The notes under the pieces are model-generated. The model was not told the DNA's origin, made no database searches, and saw nothing but the letters and a program-made list of their open reading frames with translations. A stretch of 64,000 nt of DNA from a bacterium (GTDB lineage Bacteria > UBP6 > UBA1177): contig JAGCNV010000079.1 in the NCBI GenBank assembly GCA_017645765.1, positions 1 to 64,000 of the forward strand, in the 5' to 3' direction. Of this stretch, positions 8,160 to 17,663 are shown piece by piece. The first letter of the stretch is position 1; each line of letters starts with the position of its first letter. The translations under genes were made by a program, and so were the position numbers.

Positions 8160-9206
8160 ATGATAGAAAACATCCGTGAACATCTTGAAGAAATAGAAAA
8201 ACGGGAACTTTCGTGGGCTGCGGCGCTGAGTTCGCAGTCAAAAGGAAGAATGCGCGAAGAGGAACCGTGCAGCATCCGCCCCGCATTCCAGCACGACCGC
8301 GACAGGATCGTCCACACCAAGGCTTTCCGCAGATTAGGCGACAAAACACAGGTTTTCCTTTCGCCGAAAGGGAGCAACTACAGCAACCGCCTCACCCACA
8401 CGCTTGAAGTTTCGCAGATAGGCAGAACTGTGGCGAAGGCGCTTCTTCTCAACGAATCGCTGACAGAGGCGATAGGTCTAGGCCACGATTTGGGACACAC
8501 TCCTTTCGGTCATTCAGGCGAAAGAGCTTTAGGAAGACTCCTCAAAAACGGCTTCAGGCACGAGCAGCAGAGCCTGCGCGTCGTCGATTTTCTCGCGAAA
8601 AACGGCCAGGGGCTAAATCTTACTTACGAAGTCCGCAACGGGATAGTGCTTCACTCCAAAGGCAAAGGGCCTCTCATCAAAAAAACAGGCATTCCCGAAA
8701 CTCTTGAAGGTCAGATCATCCGCTTTTCTGATATCATTGCATACCTGAACCACGATATCGACGATGCCGTCCGCGGCGGATTCCTCGACATTAAAGACGT
8801 TCCGCACAAAGACATTCTGGGTGAAAGAGGCTCCCAGCGCATAAACGCGATGACGACAGACCTTATCTACAACAGCTACGAAGCGATTTCGGCACACGAG
8901 AAAATCATCCGCTTTTCCGACAAAATGGTGCAGATTATCGGCGATTTAAGGGAATTCATGTTCAAAAACGTTTATGAACTTCCCGCCATCAGAAAGGAAT
9001 TCGCCAAGGCCGAGCAGATTATTTCCGTCCTTTTCAAGCATTTTCAGGAAAATTACGAACTCATCATCAATTCGAACTTCATCCCAGTTTCGGATGATCA
9101 GGAAACAACGATTGCAGACTTCATCGCGAGCCTCACCGACTCTTACGCGATCCACCTCTACAACAATTTCTTCATCCCGAAAACACTGAAATTCCCGGAT
9201 ATTTAG
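8160..9206 (+). CDS. dgt: Deoxyguanosinetriphosphate triphosphohydrolase-like HD-domain protein
   Basis: A 348-aa HD-superfamily phosphohydrolase of the dGTPase type, releasing triphosphate from dNTPs to control the pool. Visible signatures are DRDRIVHTKAFRRLGDKTQVF (residues about 39-59), the first metal His in RLTHTLEVSQIGR, the HD pair in GLGHDLGHTPFGHSGE, and an Asp in IAYLNHDIDDAVRGG. Length is that of the shorter dGTPase-like family. The RBS is TAGGAGAGAGAA. It is transcribed alone, and its last four bases overlap the stop of the convergent lipoprotein gene. Confidence 0.9.
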   Translation: MIENIREHLEEIEKRELSWAAALSSQSKGRMREEEPCSIRPAFQHDRDRIVHTKAFRRLGDKTQVFLSPKGSNYSNRLTHTLEVSQIGRTVAKALLLNESLTEAIGLGHDLGHTPFGHSGERALGRLLKNGFRHEQQSLRVVDFLAKNGQGLNLTYEVRNGIVLHSKGKGPLIKKTGIPETLEGQIIRFSDIIAYLNHDIDDAVRGGFLDIKDVPHKDILGERGSQRINAMTTDLIYNSYEAISAHEKIIRFSDKMVQIIGDLREFMFKNVYELPAIRKEFAKAEQIISVLFKHFQENYELIINSNFIPVSDDQETTIADFIASLTDSYAIHLYNNFFIPKTLKFPDI

Positions 9207-11131
9207 TCAATATTTCTTACGCACCAGACTTTTCCCTGCACATTTGCCGAATTGACTGAGGAAAACGAACCGATAAAACCGCTGTTCCAGCCGAGAACAA
9301 GGTTGTGATTGTCGGAACGAATAGATGAAGACCATATAAAATCATATTGACGCAAAAATTCTTCTTCGGACAAATCATTGCATTTGCAGTTTTCCAGACA
9401 GGCTGCCGACAAACAGCTGTTTTTCTCGCTCGCTTTGCACTCTCCGTCCGGTTTTACCTTTTGGCACCCGGTTTCAAAGATCCTGAGTTCGTCTATGGTG
9501 GGAAGTCTCCAGTCTGCATAGCCGAAATCTTTAAGATCTTCGCAGTATTGTTTAGCTCTTTCCCACTTCATAAAGCGCTCGGCAGGAAAAGCCCACAATG
9601 TTTTTGCAGAAGAATTTTTGCAAGGAAGACCATTGCCGCCGCAGGATTTTATAGACACGCAGCTGCTTCCTGCTCCGGGAAGGTTGTAATAACCCTCAAG
9701 ACAGCCGCAGATATAATGTTCGGAATCGGTCACAGTGCAGATTCCGTCAGCCCCCTCGACTTCTTCGCATGGATTGTCTTCGCACGGGCTATTGCATTTC
9801 CCGTTTTTCCAGTAAAAACCTTCATCACATTGGCAGAGAGGTTCGCCTAAAGAAGATTTTTCCAGACATAATCCTGTCGAATGTTCGATATCTTTGCACA
9901 GATTGTCGTCACAGAGTTTTTCGCAAAGCGACCCGTTCCACCCATAACCTTCCTGACAGACGCATCCGTCCTCTTTCAAAAAAAGCTCTGCAAACGAAGC
10001 GCACTTTTTTCCTGTCCAGAGCTCCCCGTCGCCGCATGGATCCGAGGCGGCGCACAATACATTTAAACGGGTGTCCTTGGATACTGCGTCAACTATAAGC
10101 AAAACATCGGAGGAATAAGTTTTCCACGCAAATGTCGGATTTGACGCAGATGTCGTTGATGTCCAGAAATCATCACAATTCTTGTGAAGAGACAAAGCTT
10201 CATTTCTGTTCGGCAGCTTCCAGTCCGATATTTCGGCATAAGTCAGATTTTCGCAGTAAGAAAGAGCCTCTTCCCAGTTTTTGCCGCTGTATTCACTGCC
10301 CTGCAGCACAAGCCTGTTTTGGACATCGTTGTATATTTCGTAGCCTTCTCCTGAAAAGAGATAAGCGTTACAGCTTGAACGCCGTCTTACTTTGCCGCGA
10401 ACGCATCTGATGTTGTTGTAATCTTCCGGAACATAGTTTCTTATCTGAATATCTGAATAAGAACCGTCCTTGAAATCGACCCCGAGGTTGTAAACATTTT
10501 CAGAATGGTTCCCGAGAGCCTCGTGATAGAATTCTCCGGAAAAGAAAAATTTTGAAGGAGTGTCAGGAAAATAAACTGTATCGACGGCAGGTTCGAAAGT
10601 GCCTCCGTCAACTATCAGAAACAGTTCTTCCATAGCCGGCGTTCTCCAGTCCCAATAACCGCCGATTTCCTTTCTTTTACCGCAATAGTCATACATTATC
10701 TGGTTATGGTTGCCTTTTGCTGAAAAACTCTGCCTGTCCCACTCAAGCCCGGTGTTGTTGTCAACAACCGTTTCGCCGTCGTCGTACTTGTTGACTGTAT
10801 AATTTTTCGGAAGACATTTTCCAAGCTTGGCATACTGTGCATCCTGACCGTAAAAAGGTTTCCCTTCTTTCGGACACGGAATCTCCTTTTCCATATCGTA
10901 GCACTTCGTCTGACCTGTGCAGACTGCACCTCTGAAATCAGTAATGACATCTTCTTCAGGAGCTGAATCATCATTGTTTTCGGTGTCGGTTTCAGAATCG
11001 TTTTCGGGAACTCCGTCAGCTGTATCAGAATCAGGTACAACCGCCGCTACATCATCGTCAAGAGGCGTTTTTGAACCGCCGCCGCATGAAATAAGAAGGA
11101 AAATCAATAGAATTGAAAAAAGAGTTTTCAT
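9203..11131 (-). CDS. Large lipoprotein with three DUF1566-like modules and EGF-like Cys-rich segments
   Basis: 642 aa; signal MKTLFSILLIFLLISC with lipobox ISCGGG, then an Asp/Glu linker (DSDTADGVPENDSETD). Module one has WDRQSFSAKGNHNQIMYDYC and YWDWRTPAMEELF; module two has NWEEALSYCENLTYAEISDWKLPNRNEA; module three has KWERAKQYCEDLKDFGYADWRLPTIDELR. Each is a DUF1566-type DW[RK]LP repeat. Between modules two and three lie Cys-rich EGF-like stretches (CVCQEGYGWNGSLCEK, CQCDEGFYWKNGKC, CGCLEGYYNLPGAGSSC). RBS GAGGTCTCGTC. Likely a surface adhesive or binding protein; ligand unknown. Confidence 0.82.
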   Translation of the reverse strand: MKTLFSILLIFLLISCGGGSKTPLDDDVAAVVPDSDTADGVPENDSETDTENNDDSAPEEDVITDFRGAVCTGQTKCYDMEKEIPCPKEGKPFYGQDAQYAKLGKCLPKNYTVNKYDDGETVVDNNTGLEWDRQSFSAKGNHNQIMYDYCGKRKEIGGYWDWRTPAMEELFLIVDGGTFEPAVDTVYFPDTPSKFFFSGEFYHEALGNHSENVYNLGVDFKDGSYSDIQIRNYVPEDYNNIRCVRGKVRRRSSCNAYLFSGEGYEIYNDVQNRLVLQGSEYSGKNWEEALSYCENLTYAEISDWKLPNRNEALSLHKNCDDFWTSTTSASNPTFAWKTYSSDVLLIVDAVSKDTRLNVLCAASDPCGDGELWTGKKCASFAELFLKEDGCVCQEGYGWNGSLCEKLCDDNLCKDIEHSTGLCLEKSSLGEPLCQCDEGFYWKNGKCNSPCEDNPCEEVEGADGICTVTDSEHYICGCLEGYYNLPGAGSSCVSIKSCGGNGLPCKNSSAKTLWAFPAERFMKWERAKQYCEDLKDFGYADWRLPTIDELRIFETGCQKVKPDGECKASEKNSCLSAACLENCKCNDLSEEEFLRQYDFIWSSSIRSDNHNLVLGWNSGFIGSFSSVNSANVQGKVWCVRNID

Positions 11132-11236
11132 GACGAGACCTCACGAAAATTAAACAAAAGCGGAAACATTATATTGATGTTAGAATTAAAAGAAAGAGAT
11201 GTTTGCAACTATCTAGCAGAAATTTAACCGACTTTT

Positions 11237-12574
11237 TTACAGGCACATCGCCATGTAAAGCGGAAGATGCAGTATCCCGTATTTTTCTGCGACATCTTTC
11301 GGGTAAAGAATGTATGGTGTACCAGTTTTTGCAGAAAATTTTCTCAAAAATTTGTCAAGTGATGCGTGGGAACGGTAAGAAGCTGATTTAACTTCTATCG
11401 GAGAGATCTTTTTGCCGTTTGCGATAAGGAAGTCGATTTCTATGTGATTTTCCCGATGAAGGTTGTCGCAGCGAGAGTAAAAATAGAGTTTATGGCCGTT
11501 TGTGCGAAGCATCTGCGCTACGATGTTTTCCATGATCATCCCTTCGTTAATATCGATTTTATCGAAGAGAACCGCCTTGTAGAGCTCGTTTGCGGTATAG
11601 GATTTATCCATGAAAGTCAGCGTTACAAGAAGTCCTGTGTCTGCCATATAGCATTTCTGCGTCGAGTGTTCCGAGGTCAGGGCAAGCCCGATGTTGGGAT
11701 CCGTCGAATTGTAGCAGGAATTTGTAACCATAGCTTCGTTAAGCCAGATAAAAGAATCCTCGTAACTTCTGAAACGGGCGTTTTTGTCGATTGCGGAAAA
11801 AGTGTATTTCTTTTCCTTTTTCGAGAGCTGTCCGGGAATTTCGTCAAAAACTGCGTAAACTTTTTCCTCGTAACCTGCCGCAAATTTGGAAATGTCATCG
11901 CGGTAAAGGCGTAAAATCTTTCTTTTTGCTTCGTCAGCTGCGGCAAAATCCTTTTCTTTGAGATATGCAAGAACCGATTGCGGCATTCCTCCAACAAGGA
12001 CATACTGTCTGAAATCATTCATTATTTTTCTGTGAAGTGCCTGTCCTAACGGTTTCTTTTCTTCAAAACACTGCCGGATTAAAGGAACCGTCGCCTCATC
12101 ACCCATGGCCCAGAGAAATTCCTCGAAATCAAGCGGAAACATCTCGATATGCTCTTCTTCCGAAGGAATTATGATGTTTTCGGTGTTCTTTTTCAGCCTG
12201 ATCAGCGAACCTGTTTCCAGATAATCGTAACGCCCGTCAGCAACCAGATATTTTATCAGCTGGCGTGCTCTCGGAAACTGCTGGACCTCGTCAAAAACGA
12301 TCAGAGAGTCTCTTCTATAAAGTTTTGTAGAATAAAAAGATGAAAGCTTTGCTAAAAAAAAGTCGAGATTAGAGCTTTCGTTTTCAAAAAGTGAAGTTAT
12401 TTCCGGCGACACATTGCCAAAATCTATAATGATATAGCTTTTATACTCCTGTTTTGCGAACAGACTTGCGATATAACTTTTTCCGACACGCCGAGCCCCG
12501 TCAATAAGGAGAGCCGAAGAACCGCCTGACTTCGTTTTCCACTCAAGCATTTTCTGATAAATTTTTCTTTTCAT
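11237..12574 (-). CDS. AAA+ ATPase with C-terminal DUF4143
   Basis: 445 aa. The N-terminal AAA_14 ATPase has Walker A IDGARRVGKSY (about residues 24-34), Walker B SLIVFDEVQQFPRAR (about 91-105) and a sensor-like YLETGSLIRLKK. It is followed by LVGGMPQSVLAYL and a DUF4143/PD-(D/E)XK-like C-terminus with HIEIDFLIANGKKISPIEVKSA. Proteins of this class are abundant in anaerobes, often in many copies and with clade-hopping phylogenies, but their role is not established. The visible E-x-D...E-V-K residues fit a nuclease-like fold. Its 5' side holds a regular array of short repeats, described separately. Confidence 0.85.
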   Translation of the reverse strand: MKRKIYQKMLEWKTKSGGSSALLIDGARRVGKSYIASLFAKQEYKSYIIIDFGNVSPEITSLFENESSNLDFFLAKLSSFYSTKLYRRDSLIVFDEVQQFPRARQLIKYLVADGRYDYLETGSLIRLKKNTENIIIPSEEEHIEMFPLDFEEFLWAMGDEATVPLIRQCFEEKKPLGQALHRKIMNDFRQYVLVGGMPQSVLAYLKEKDFAAADEAKRKILRLYRDDISKFAAGYEEKVYAVFDEIPGQLSKKEKKYTFSAIDKNARFRSYEDSFIWLNEAMVTNSCYNSTDPNIGLALTSEHSTQKCYMADTGLLVTLTFMDKSYTANELYKAVLFDKIDINEGMIMENIVAQMLRTNGHKLYFYSRCDNLHRENHIEIDFLIANGKKISPIEVKSASYRSHASLDKFLRKFSAKTGTPYILYPKDVAEKYGILHLPLYMAMCL

Positions 12575-12624
12575 ACCAAGCCTCGAAAGAACTTAATAAA
12601 ATCAGTATCATAATAATTAAAAAT

Positions 12625-12737
12625 CACGAAAAAGCAAGTTAATAAGTGCCCATTTTGCACGAAAAAGCAAGTTTCTGACACCGATTTTGCACGAAAAAGC
12701 AGGTTCAAGAATGTAATTTTTCACGATTGCACCGGTT
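12625..12737 (-). repeat. Four regularly spaced 16-bp repeats upstream of the DUF4143 ATPase
   Basis: cacgaaaaagcaagtt occurs at 12625-12640 and 12658-12673, with one change (aggtt) at 12690-12705 and in degenerate form (cacgattgcaccggtt) at 12722-12737. The period is 33, 32 and 32 bp. Copies 2-4 are preceded by a T-rich stretch (ttttg in two of them), so a TTGC...GCAA micro-hairpin forms around two units. The spacers are unrelated. The array ends 50 bp before the ATPase start codon and faces it, so it is part of that gene's leader or operator region. Confidence 0.85.
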
Positions 12738-12772
12738 TTAAAGATAAGTTATTGAAGGATTTTCTTCAGAAA

Positions 12773-14722
12773 TTATTTCAGCATCTTGAGGTCAAGTCCG
12801 CCGGGATACATGTAGCTTACATCCATTCCCCAGCCGTAGACGAGGATCCCGCATGAATCGGAACAGGTCAGGTGGTGGCGCATGAACCACGAATCGAGTT
12901 CGAAAATGTAGTAGACTTTGTCGCTGCCGTAGACTGCACCCTGCATTTCGCCGTCCATTGCCGGTACCGGGGTTTCGCCGTCAAGCAGTATCTCGACTCC
13001 GGGATCTGTGATGACTTCGACGAAATTGGCGTTTCCGCCGTCGGTTTCGGTATCTTCGACCGAGTATGCGAAGAAATAGTATTCGTTTCTGAACTGCTCT
13101 ACCGGTGGGATTATGGTCATCGCGGGATCGCCGAAACAGTATGAATGCGAAGAACCGGGAGAATCATCACGGCAGTCTGAGCTGATATCCTCAGAACCGC
13201 TTAAATACTGAGTTACCTGCACAGGTTTGTCCGCTTCGATAAACGATGTTCCGGAAGTAAACCAGCTGCCGCCGTCATCAATATAGTTGAGTTCGTATTC
13301 GAAAAACTGTCCGGCGTTGAGTGTAACAGTTTTTTCGGTGCCGTTTCTGTACTCTTCATCCTTTATCTTTATCGAGACATTTGTCGCATCGTTAGCCGCA
13401 ACGACACGGACAAAATCACGGGCGTAACTTCTCGGTTTCGTTTTTACGACCGCATAGTGGGTTCCCCAGCGGGTAACCGGAAGAAGCTGATGTTCAAGAT
13501 GGTCGCAGTAGCCTCTGTCTTTCGGGATATCGGCACAGCCGTGACCGCCGAAAACAGCGACCGGCGCACACTTTAAATATGGATTTTTGCACGAGATCCT
13601 CGTTCCCGTAAAATCAGCACCGTTCATCGTCGTAACGATGTTCAGGACTTCTCCTTTCGCAACTTCGACAGTCATCGGAACACCTGCCGAAGTACCGGGA
13701 ATCTTACCGCTCGGTGCAATGTCGGCAGTAGGCGTGATCTCAAGTTCGACAGGTATGTCATAGGCTCCGATTATCGTGAAATAGCCGGGACCGTCGCCGC
13801 CTACGCCGGTTTCATCGGGATAACTCGCGACAATATAGTCCGCACCGAGCTTCGTCGAAGGAAGTACAAGTGAAGCATCATTCGAATGAAGGTTGTAGAA
13901 CGGGTTGAACTGGTAGACGATTATCGGAAGATCCGATTTTATGTGGTAACTAAGGAAACTCGCGGCAGTGCCGATAAGCATTCTGTCTTCTTGTCTCGGT
14001 GTTACGACAATGGTTTCCTGAGGATTTACCGTGATGACAAAAGATGAATCGTGCTTATCGCACTTCATATCGTCATATTCCTGGCCAAGAAACGACTTTG
14101 TGACTTTGTAGCAGTATTCAAAACTCTCGATCTTTGTTTCAGAGCCGTCTTCCAGAGTCTTGAAAAATTCAATTGTCGCAGTTTCCGTCGGATGAGAGTT
14201 GGCAAGAGCAACCGCAAAAGAATCATTGCTCGTGATTCTTTCACTCTTTCTGCCGTTGTAGAGTTTAGCCGTGTAAAAATCGCATCCGAGATAGCTGCTT
14301 CCAGCCGAAGCACATGCCTTAGTTTCGCATTTTCCGTAAGAGCAGAAGAAACCTTCCGCACACTTCTCTACGGCAGGCGTTTCAACTCCAGATCCATCAT
14401 CTTTGCATAAGAAAATGCTGCCCGGATCGCTAGCGTCACAAACTTTCATCCCTGGATTACAGCGTGTTGTGACAGGCGTCGTATCACTATCAGGCTGCTC
14501 CTGACTGTTTCCGCCGTCAGTATCCGCATCAGGCAAAGAACTCTCGCCGTCATGACCCGGATTGTTTTCAGAATCGTTCGTTTCAGAACCGTCTCCGTCG
14601 GAAACCACTTCTCCGCCGTCGCTGTCTGGAAGCGCAATTTCTTCTTCATCATCCGATACCGTGCATCCCGCAAACATAAACGCCGAAACAAAAACAAACA
14701 TTAAAAAAATCACTTTTTTCAT
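12773..14722 (-). CDS. Lipoprotein with IgGFc-binding-like domain
   Basis: 649 aa; signal MKKVIFLMFVFVSAFMFAGC (lipobox FAGC), Asp/Glu/Asn-rich linker to about residue 85, then a Cys-containing patch (CNPGMKVCDASDP...CAEGFFCSYGKC). From about residue 145 a long domain matches the IgGFc-binding N-terminal family common in Myxococcota: FAVALANSHPTETATIEFF, VVTPRQEDRMLIGTA, YHIKSDLPIIVYQFNPF, SNDASLVLPSTKLGADY, KPVQVTQYLSGSE and GDPAMTIIPPVEQFRNEYYFF. It probably acts as a surface-exposed beta-rich binding protein; the name reflects a mammalian mucin-associated protein and should not be read as function. RBS GAGGTGAACCA. Confidence 0.85.
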   Translation of the reverse strand: MKKVIFLMFVFVSAFMFAGCTVSDDEEEIALPDSDGGEVVSDGDGSETNDSENNPGHDGESSLPDADTDGGNSQEQPDSDTTPVTTRCNPGMKVCDASDPGSIFLCKDDGSGVETPAVEKCAEGFFCSYGKCETKACASAGSSYLGCDFYTAKLYNGRKSERITSNDSFAVALANSHPTETATIEFFKTLEDGSETKIESFEYCYKVTKSFLGQEYDDMKCDKHDSSFVITVNPQETIVVTPRQEDRMLIGTAASFLSYHIKSDLPIIVYQFNPFYNLHSNDASLVLPSTKLGADYIVASYPDETGVGGDGPGYFTIIGAYDIPVELEITPTADIAPSGKIPGTSAGVPMTVEVAKGEVLNIVTTMNGADFTGTRISCKNPYLKCAPVAVFGGHGCADIPKDRGYCDHLEHQLLPVTRWGTHYAVVKTKPRSYARDFVRVVAANDATNVSIKIKDEEYRNGTEKTVTLNAGQFFEYELNYIDDGGSWFTSGTSFIEADKPVQVTQYLSGSEDISSDCRDDSPGSSHSYCFGDPAMTIIPPVEQFRNEYYFFAYSVEDTETDGGNANFVEVITDPGVEILLDGETPVPAMDGEMQGAVYGSDKVYYIFELDSWFMRHHLTCSDSCGILVYGWGMDVSYMYPGGLDLKMLK

Positions 14723-14822
14723 TGGTTCACCTCTGAAATCATCGAAAACAACAGTGCTAGAGTATATTTTTTATTTTAGGGATAGCAAGATAACAAGATA
14801 AGGATCATCATTTTCACATCTC

Positions 14823-14850
14823 TTGATTATTTGACGTTTTTTCGTAAAAT
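14823..14850 (+). promoter_or_regulatory. Promoter of the lipoprotein-trmD-rplS operon
   Basis: -35 TTGATT (14823-14828), 16-nt spacer, -10 TAAAAT (14845-14850), leaving a leader of about 20 nt before the ATG. Confidence 0.6.
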
Positions 14851-14875
14851 ACCGCGTTTTTAAGTGAGGTGACTT

Positions 14876-16966
14876 ATGAAAATCAGACTTTTTGCATTAG
14901 TTTTAATATTTATTTCGGCTTTATTTCAGATAAGCTGTTCGACTCTTGAAGCAAATGAAACTCCGGCGAATCCGGAATGGGAAGAAGTCGAAGCAAAGTA
15001 TAAATCATTGGAATCAGAGAAGAATTTCACCGAGATGGAATCTTATTCGAAAGAGCTTTTCGCTTTCGAATGGGCAAAATGGCAGATCAATCAGATAAAA
15101 TTCATGCTCGCATCGGCTCTCTACAATCAGCAGAAGTACGGCGAAGCACTCAAAGTTTTGGAAGAACTCAAAGATGTCGCTCCTTTCACCCACAAAACGC
15201 ACGTCATGGCAGGGAACGCGGCGCTAGCGGAAAAAAATTACAACGATGCGCTGAAATGGATTTTTTCGGTTTATCTCAAACTTGAAAAAGAACCCAAACT
15301 TGCAGCTTCAAAAACAGTTTTCTTTGCATATCTCTACTCGAAAAGATTTGATGCGGCGGCAAGGTGGTACAACGAATTTGACGACGAAAAGAAGGCAAAC
15401 CTTCAGCCCGAATTTGACGCATGGCTGAATGAAAGCGAGGAAAACAGGCGCAATTTCAACAATGCGCTGAACGGAAATTCGGAACCGGCAGCCGAGGAAG
15501 AACAGCCGAAAACCATAGAAAACATTATTCAGGAAGCGGACAAAAACAATGCCGGAGAAGCGGCAGAACCAGTCCAAGAAAGCGCTGAAAATATTGAAGA
15601 AAGTCCAACAGCCGCCGTTTTTGAATTTGACGGAAGCTATGTTCCCGACTGGAAAAAAGTCTGCATCGCGCTCTCTTCAAACGACAAGTGGAGCAAATAC
15701 AACGAAGTAATTAAAACTTACATAAACTGGCATCTTGAGAAATTCGACAAAAACGGAATAAAACCCGAATTTATCGAATACGAAAGCACCGTCACAGTTG
15801 ACGATCTAATTAAAAAAGCTAAAGAAATCAAATGCTTTGCCATTATAGGTCCGTTTTTTGCACCCGAATTTGCGGAAAGTTTCATAGAAAAATCAGCTGA
15901 ATATTCTATTCCCGTAATCTCATACATTCCTTTCGGCACAAACCCGGATTCGCTCTTTTTCAATGTACGCCAGACAAAAGACCTCGAAGCTGAAAACCTT
16001 GTAAAATACGCTGTTTCCGAAAGAGAAAAAACAAAATTCGCCATCGCCTACATTGACGATGCAAACGGAAGGGCTCTGCGCGACACATACTGGAAAAAAA
16101 TCGAGGATGCAGGCGGACAAGTTACGGATATTATTGATATTTCACCGGCAGACAGAGCATACAAGGACGATGTCGAAAAAGTTGTCGGCAAGCAGGACAA
16201 CTACGATGAAGCGATCCGTGCGTTCAAGTGGCGCAACAAAGAGAAATTCACGACAAACGCCATCATGAACCGCGCTGTAGACAGCTTCATAAAGAGGATC
16301 CCCGGCAAATGCAACTTTGAAGTTCTCGTCGTTCTCACCGATCCGAAACAGACGGCAAGCCTTCTTCCGGCGTTCCCCTACCTCAACGTTGAATTTGCAT
16401 ACTTCCAGAAATATCTGAACCGTGCCGTAACACTCAAAAAGCAGGAACTGAGAAAAGACGGCTACGACTGGGATATTCAGCAGATCCTCGTTCTCGGACC
16501 TTCAGAAATGCTGAACAGCACGAAAAATATTGAAGAACTCGACAAACTTATTGACGGCATGGTAATTTTCTCTCCCAGACCAGACACAACTGAAAAAAAT
16601 GAGAAATATTTAAAAATATCAAAGGCTTTTAAAGACGCCAACAACCGCAGTCTCTACTTTGCCGAAACAATTGCGGCAGAAGTGACGGACACGGTTCTTT
16701 CGGCTCTTGCGGCTTCGCAGAAAAGCGATATGGGCAACTTCGTAGAGGCGCTGAAAAACACTTCATACACCTCGCTCATTTCAGGAAAAGCGGTAAAATT
16801 CGACGAACTCAACCGCATGGCCGGAAGCGGCGAGATACTTATCGGCAGGAAAAAAGAACCTTTCATGACCAAGGAAGAAATCGAAGAGGAGCTTAAGCGC
16901 AAAGCCGAGGAAAAACTTAAAGAAGGAAAACCGGAAGAGGCGGAAAATGACGCACCTGAAAATTGA
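14876..16966 (+). CDS. Lipoprotein: TPR-like N-terminus plus periplasmic-binding-protein (LpoA/LppC-like) domain
   Basis: 696 aa; signal MKIRLFALVLIFISALFQISC with lipobox QISC. Residues of about 30-190 are helical and TPR-like (NPEWEEVEAKYKSLESEKNF, KYGEALKVLEEL). An Ala/Glu linker follows (about 195-245), then a type 1 periplasmic-binding fold: CIALSSNDKWSKYNE, KCFAIIGPFFAPEFAESF, IPVISYIPFGT, KFAIAYIDDANGRALRDTYWK and MVIFSPRPDTTEKNEKYLKISKAF. TPR plus this fold is the layout of penicillin-binding-protein activators (LpoA/LppC), so a role in cell-envelope assembly is plausible but not shown. The C-terminal 40 residues are charged (EEIEEELKRKAEEKLKEG). The reading frame overlaps trmD by 20 bases. 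Confidence 0.72.
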   Translation: MKIRLFALVLIFISALFQISCSTLEANETPANPEWEEVEAKYKSLESEKNFTEMESYSKELFAFEWAKWQINQIKFMLASALYNQQKYGEALKVLEELKDVAPFTHKTHVMAGNAALAEKNYNDALKWIFSVYLKLEKEPKLAASKTVFFAYLYSKRFDAAARWYNEFDDEKKANLQPEFDAWLNESEENRRNFNNALNGNSEPAAEEEQPKTIENIIQEADKNNAGEAAEPVQESAENIEESPTAAVFEFDGSYVPDWKKVCIALSSNDKWSKYNEVIKTYINWHLEKFDKNGIKPEFIEYESTVTVDDLIKKAKEIKCFAIIGPFFAPEFAESFIEKSAEYSIPVISYIPFGTNPDSLFFNVRQTKDLEAENLVKYAVSEREKTKFAIAYIDDANGRALRDTYWKKIEDAGGQVTDIIDISPADRAYKDDVEKVVGKQDNYDEAIRAFKWRNKEKFTTNAIMNRAVDSFIKRIPGKCNFEVLVVLTDPKQTASLLPAFPYLNVEFAYFQKYLNRAVTLKKQELRKDGYDWDIQQILVLGPSEMLNSTKNIEELDKLIDGMVIFSPRPDTTEKNEKYLKISKAFKDANNRSLYFAETIAAEVTDTVLSALAASQKSDMGNFVEALKNTSYTSLISGKAVKFDELNRMAGSGEILIGRKKEPFMTKEEIEEELKRKAEEKLKEGKPEEAENDAPEN

Positions 16967-17663
16967 TGTTCTGACGCTTTTTCCCGAATTTTTTGAGTCG
17001 CCTTTTTCGGTCAGCATGATGAAAAGGGCGCTGGATAACGGCACGCTCGAACTCAATCTGCATCAGATCCGCGATTTCGGGCTCGGAAACAGAAGACAAG
17101 TCGACGATTCCCCCTACGGCGGCGGCGCAGGGCTCATAATGAAGCCTGAAGTGATAACAGCGGCATGGGAAGCGCTTCCTAAAACCGAAAAAACCATCAC
17201 GATCGTGATGTCGCCGCGCGGGAAACTCTTCAATCAGCAGAAAGCGGTCGAATTTTCCGAAACCGCCGAACATCTGATCATTGTCTGCGGCCACTACGAA
17301 GGGATCGATCAGCGTTTCATCGAAATTTCGGGAGCAATAGAACTTTCTGTCGGCGATTACGTTCTTACGGGCGGCGAGCCTGCGGCACTTTCGGTGATAG
17401 ACGCCGTGACAAGGCTTATCCCGGGAGTTCTCGGAAATGAAGAATCTTTCAAAAACGAGTCTTTTTCGCTTCCGCTGCTTGAACACGACCAGTACACAAT
17501 GCCGCGTGTCTTCAGAGGTCTGGCGATTCCGAAAGTGCTCACCGGCGGCAACCACGCAAAGATCGAAGCGTGGAGACTGAGAAACGCCCTTGCAAAAACT
17601 GCCGAAAACAGACCCGATCTGCTTTCAAAAATTCCACCTGAATTCTGGGAAGAGATGAAATGA
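16947..17663 (+). CDS. trmD: tRNA (guanine(37)-N1)-methyltransferase
   Basis: 238 aa, normal length. A SPOUT-class methyltransferase that makes m1G37 next to the anticodon and so prevents +1 frameshifting. Motifs: IDVLTLFPEFFESPF, FGLGNRRQVDDSPYGGGAGL and the knot region IVCGHYEGIDQRFIE...DYVLTGGEPAAL, where the SAM-binding trefoil knot lies. RBS GAGGCGGAAA lies in the end of the preceding gene. It overlaps the next gene by ATGA. The trmD-rplS order matches the classical rpsP-rimM-trmD-rplS operon, but rpsP and rimM are not here. Confidence 0.96.
   Translation: MTHLKIDVLTLFPEFFESPFSVSMMKRALDNGTLELNLHQIRDFGLGNRRQVDDSPYGGGAGLIMKPEVITAAWEALPKTEKTITIVMSPRGKLFNQQKAVEFSETAEHLIIVCGHYEGIDQRFIEISGAIELSVGDYVLTGGEPAALSVIDAVTRLIPGVLGNEESFKNESFSLPLLEHDQYTMPRVFRGLAIPKVLTGGNHAKIEAWRLRNALAKTAENRPDLLSKIPPEFWEEMK

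Noticed and set aside
12625-12737. Regular repeats resembling a CRISPR array
   Set aside because: Repeats are 16 bp with 16-17 bp spacers, only four units with decay, and no cas gene is in the window; too short for a CRISPR array.
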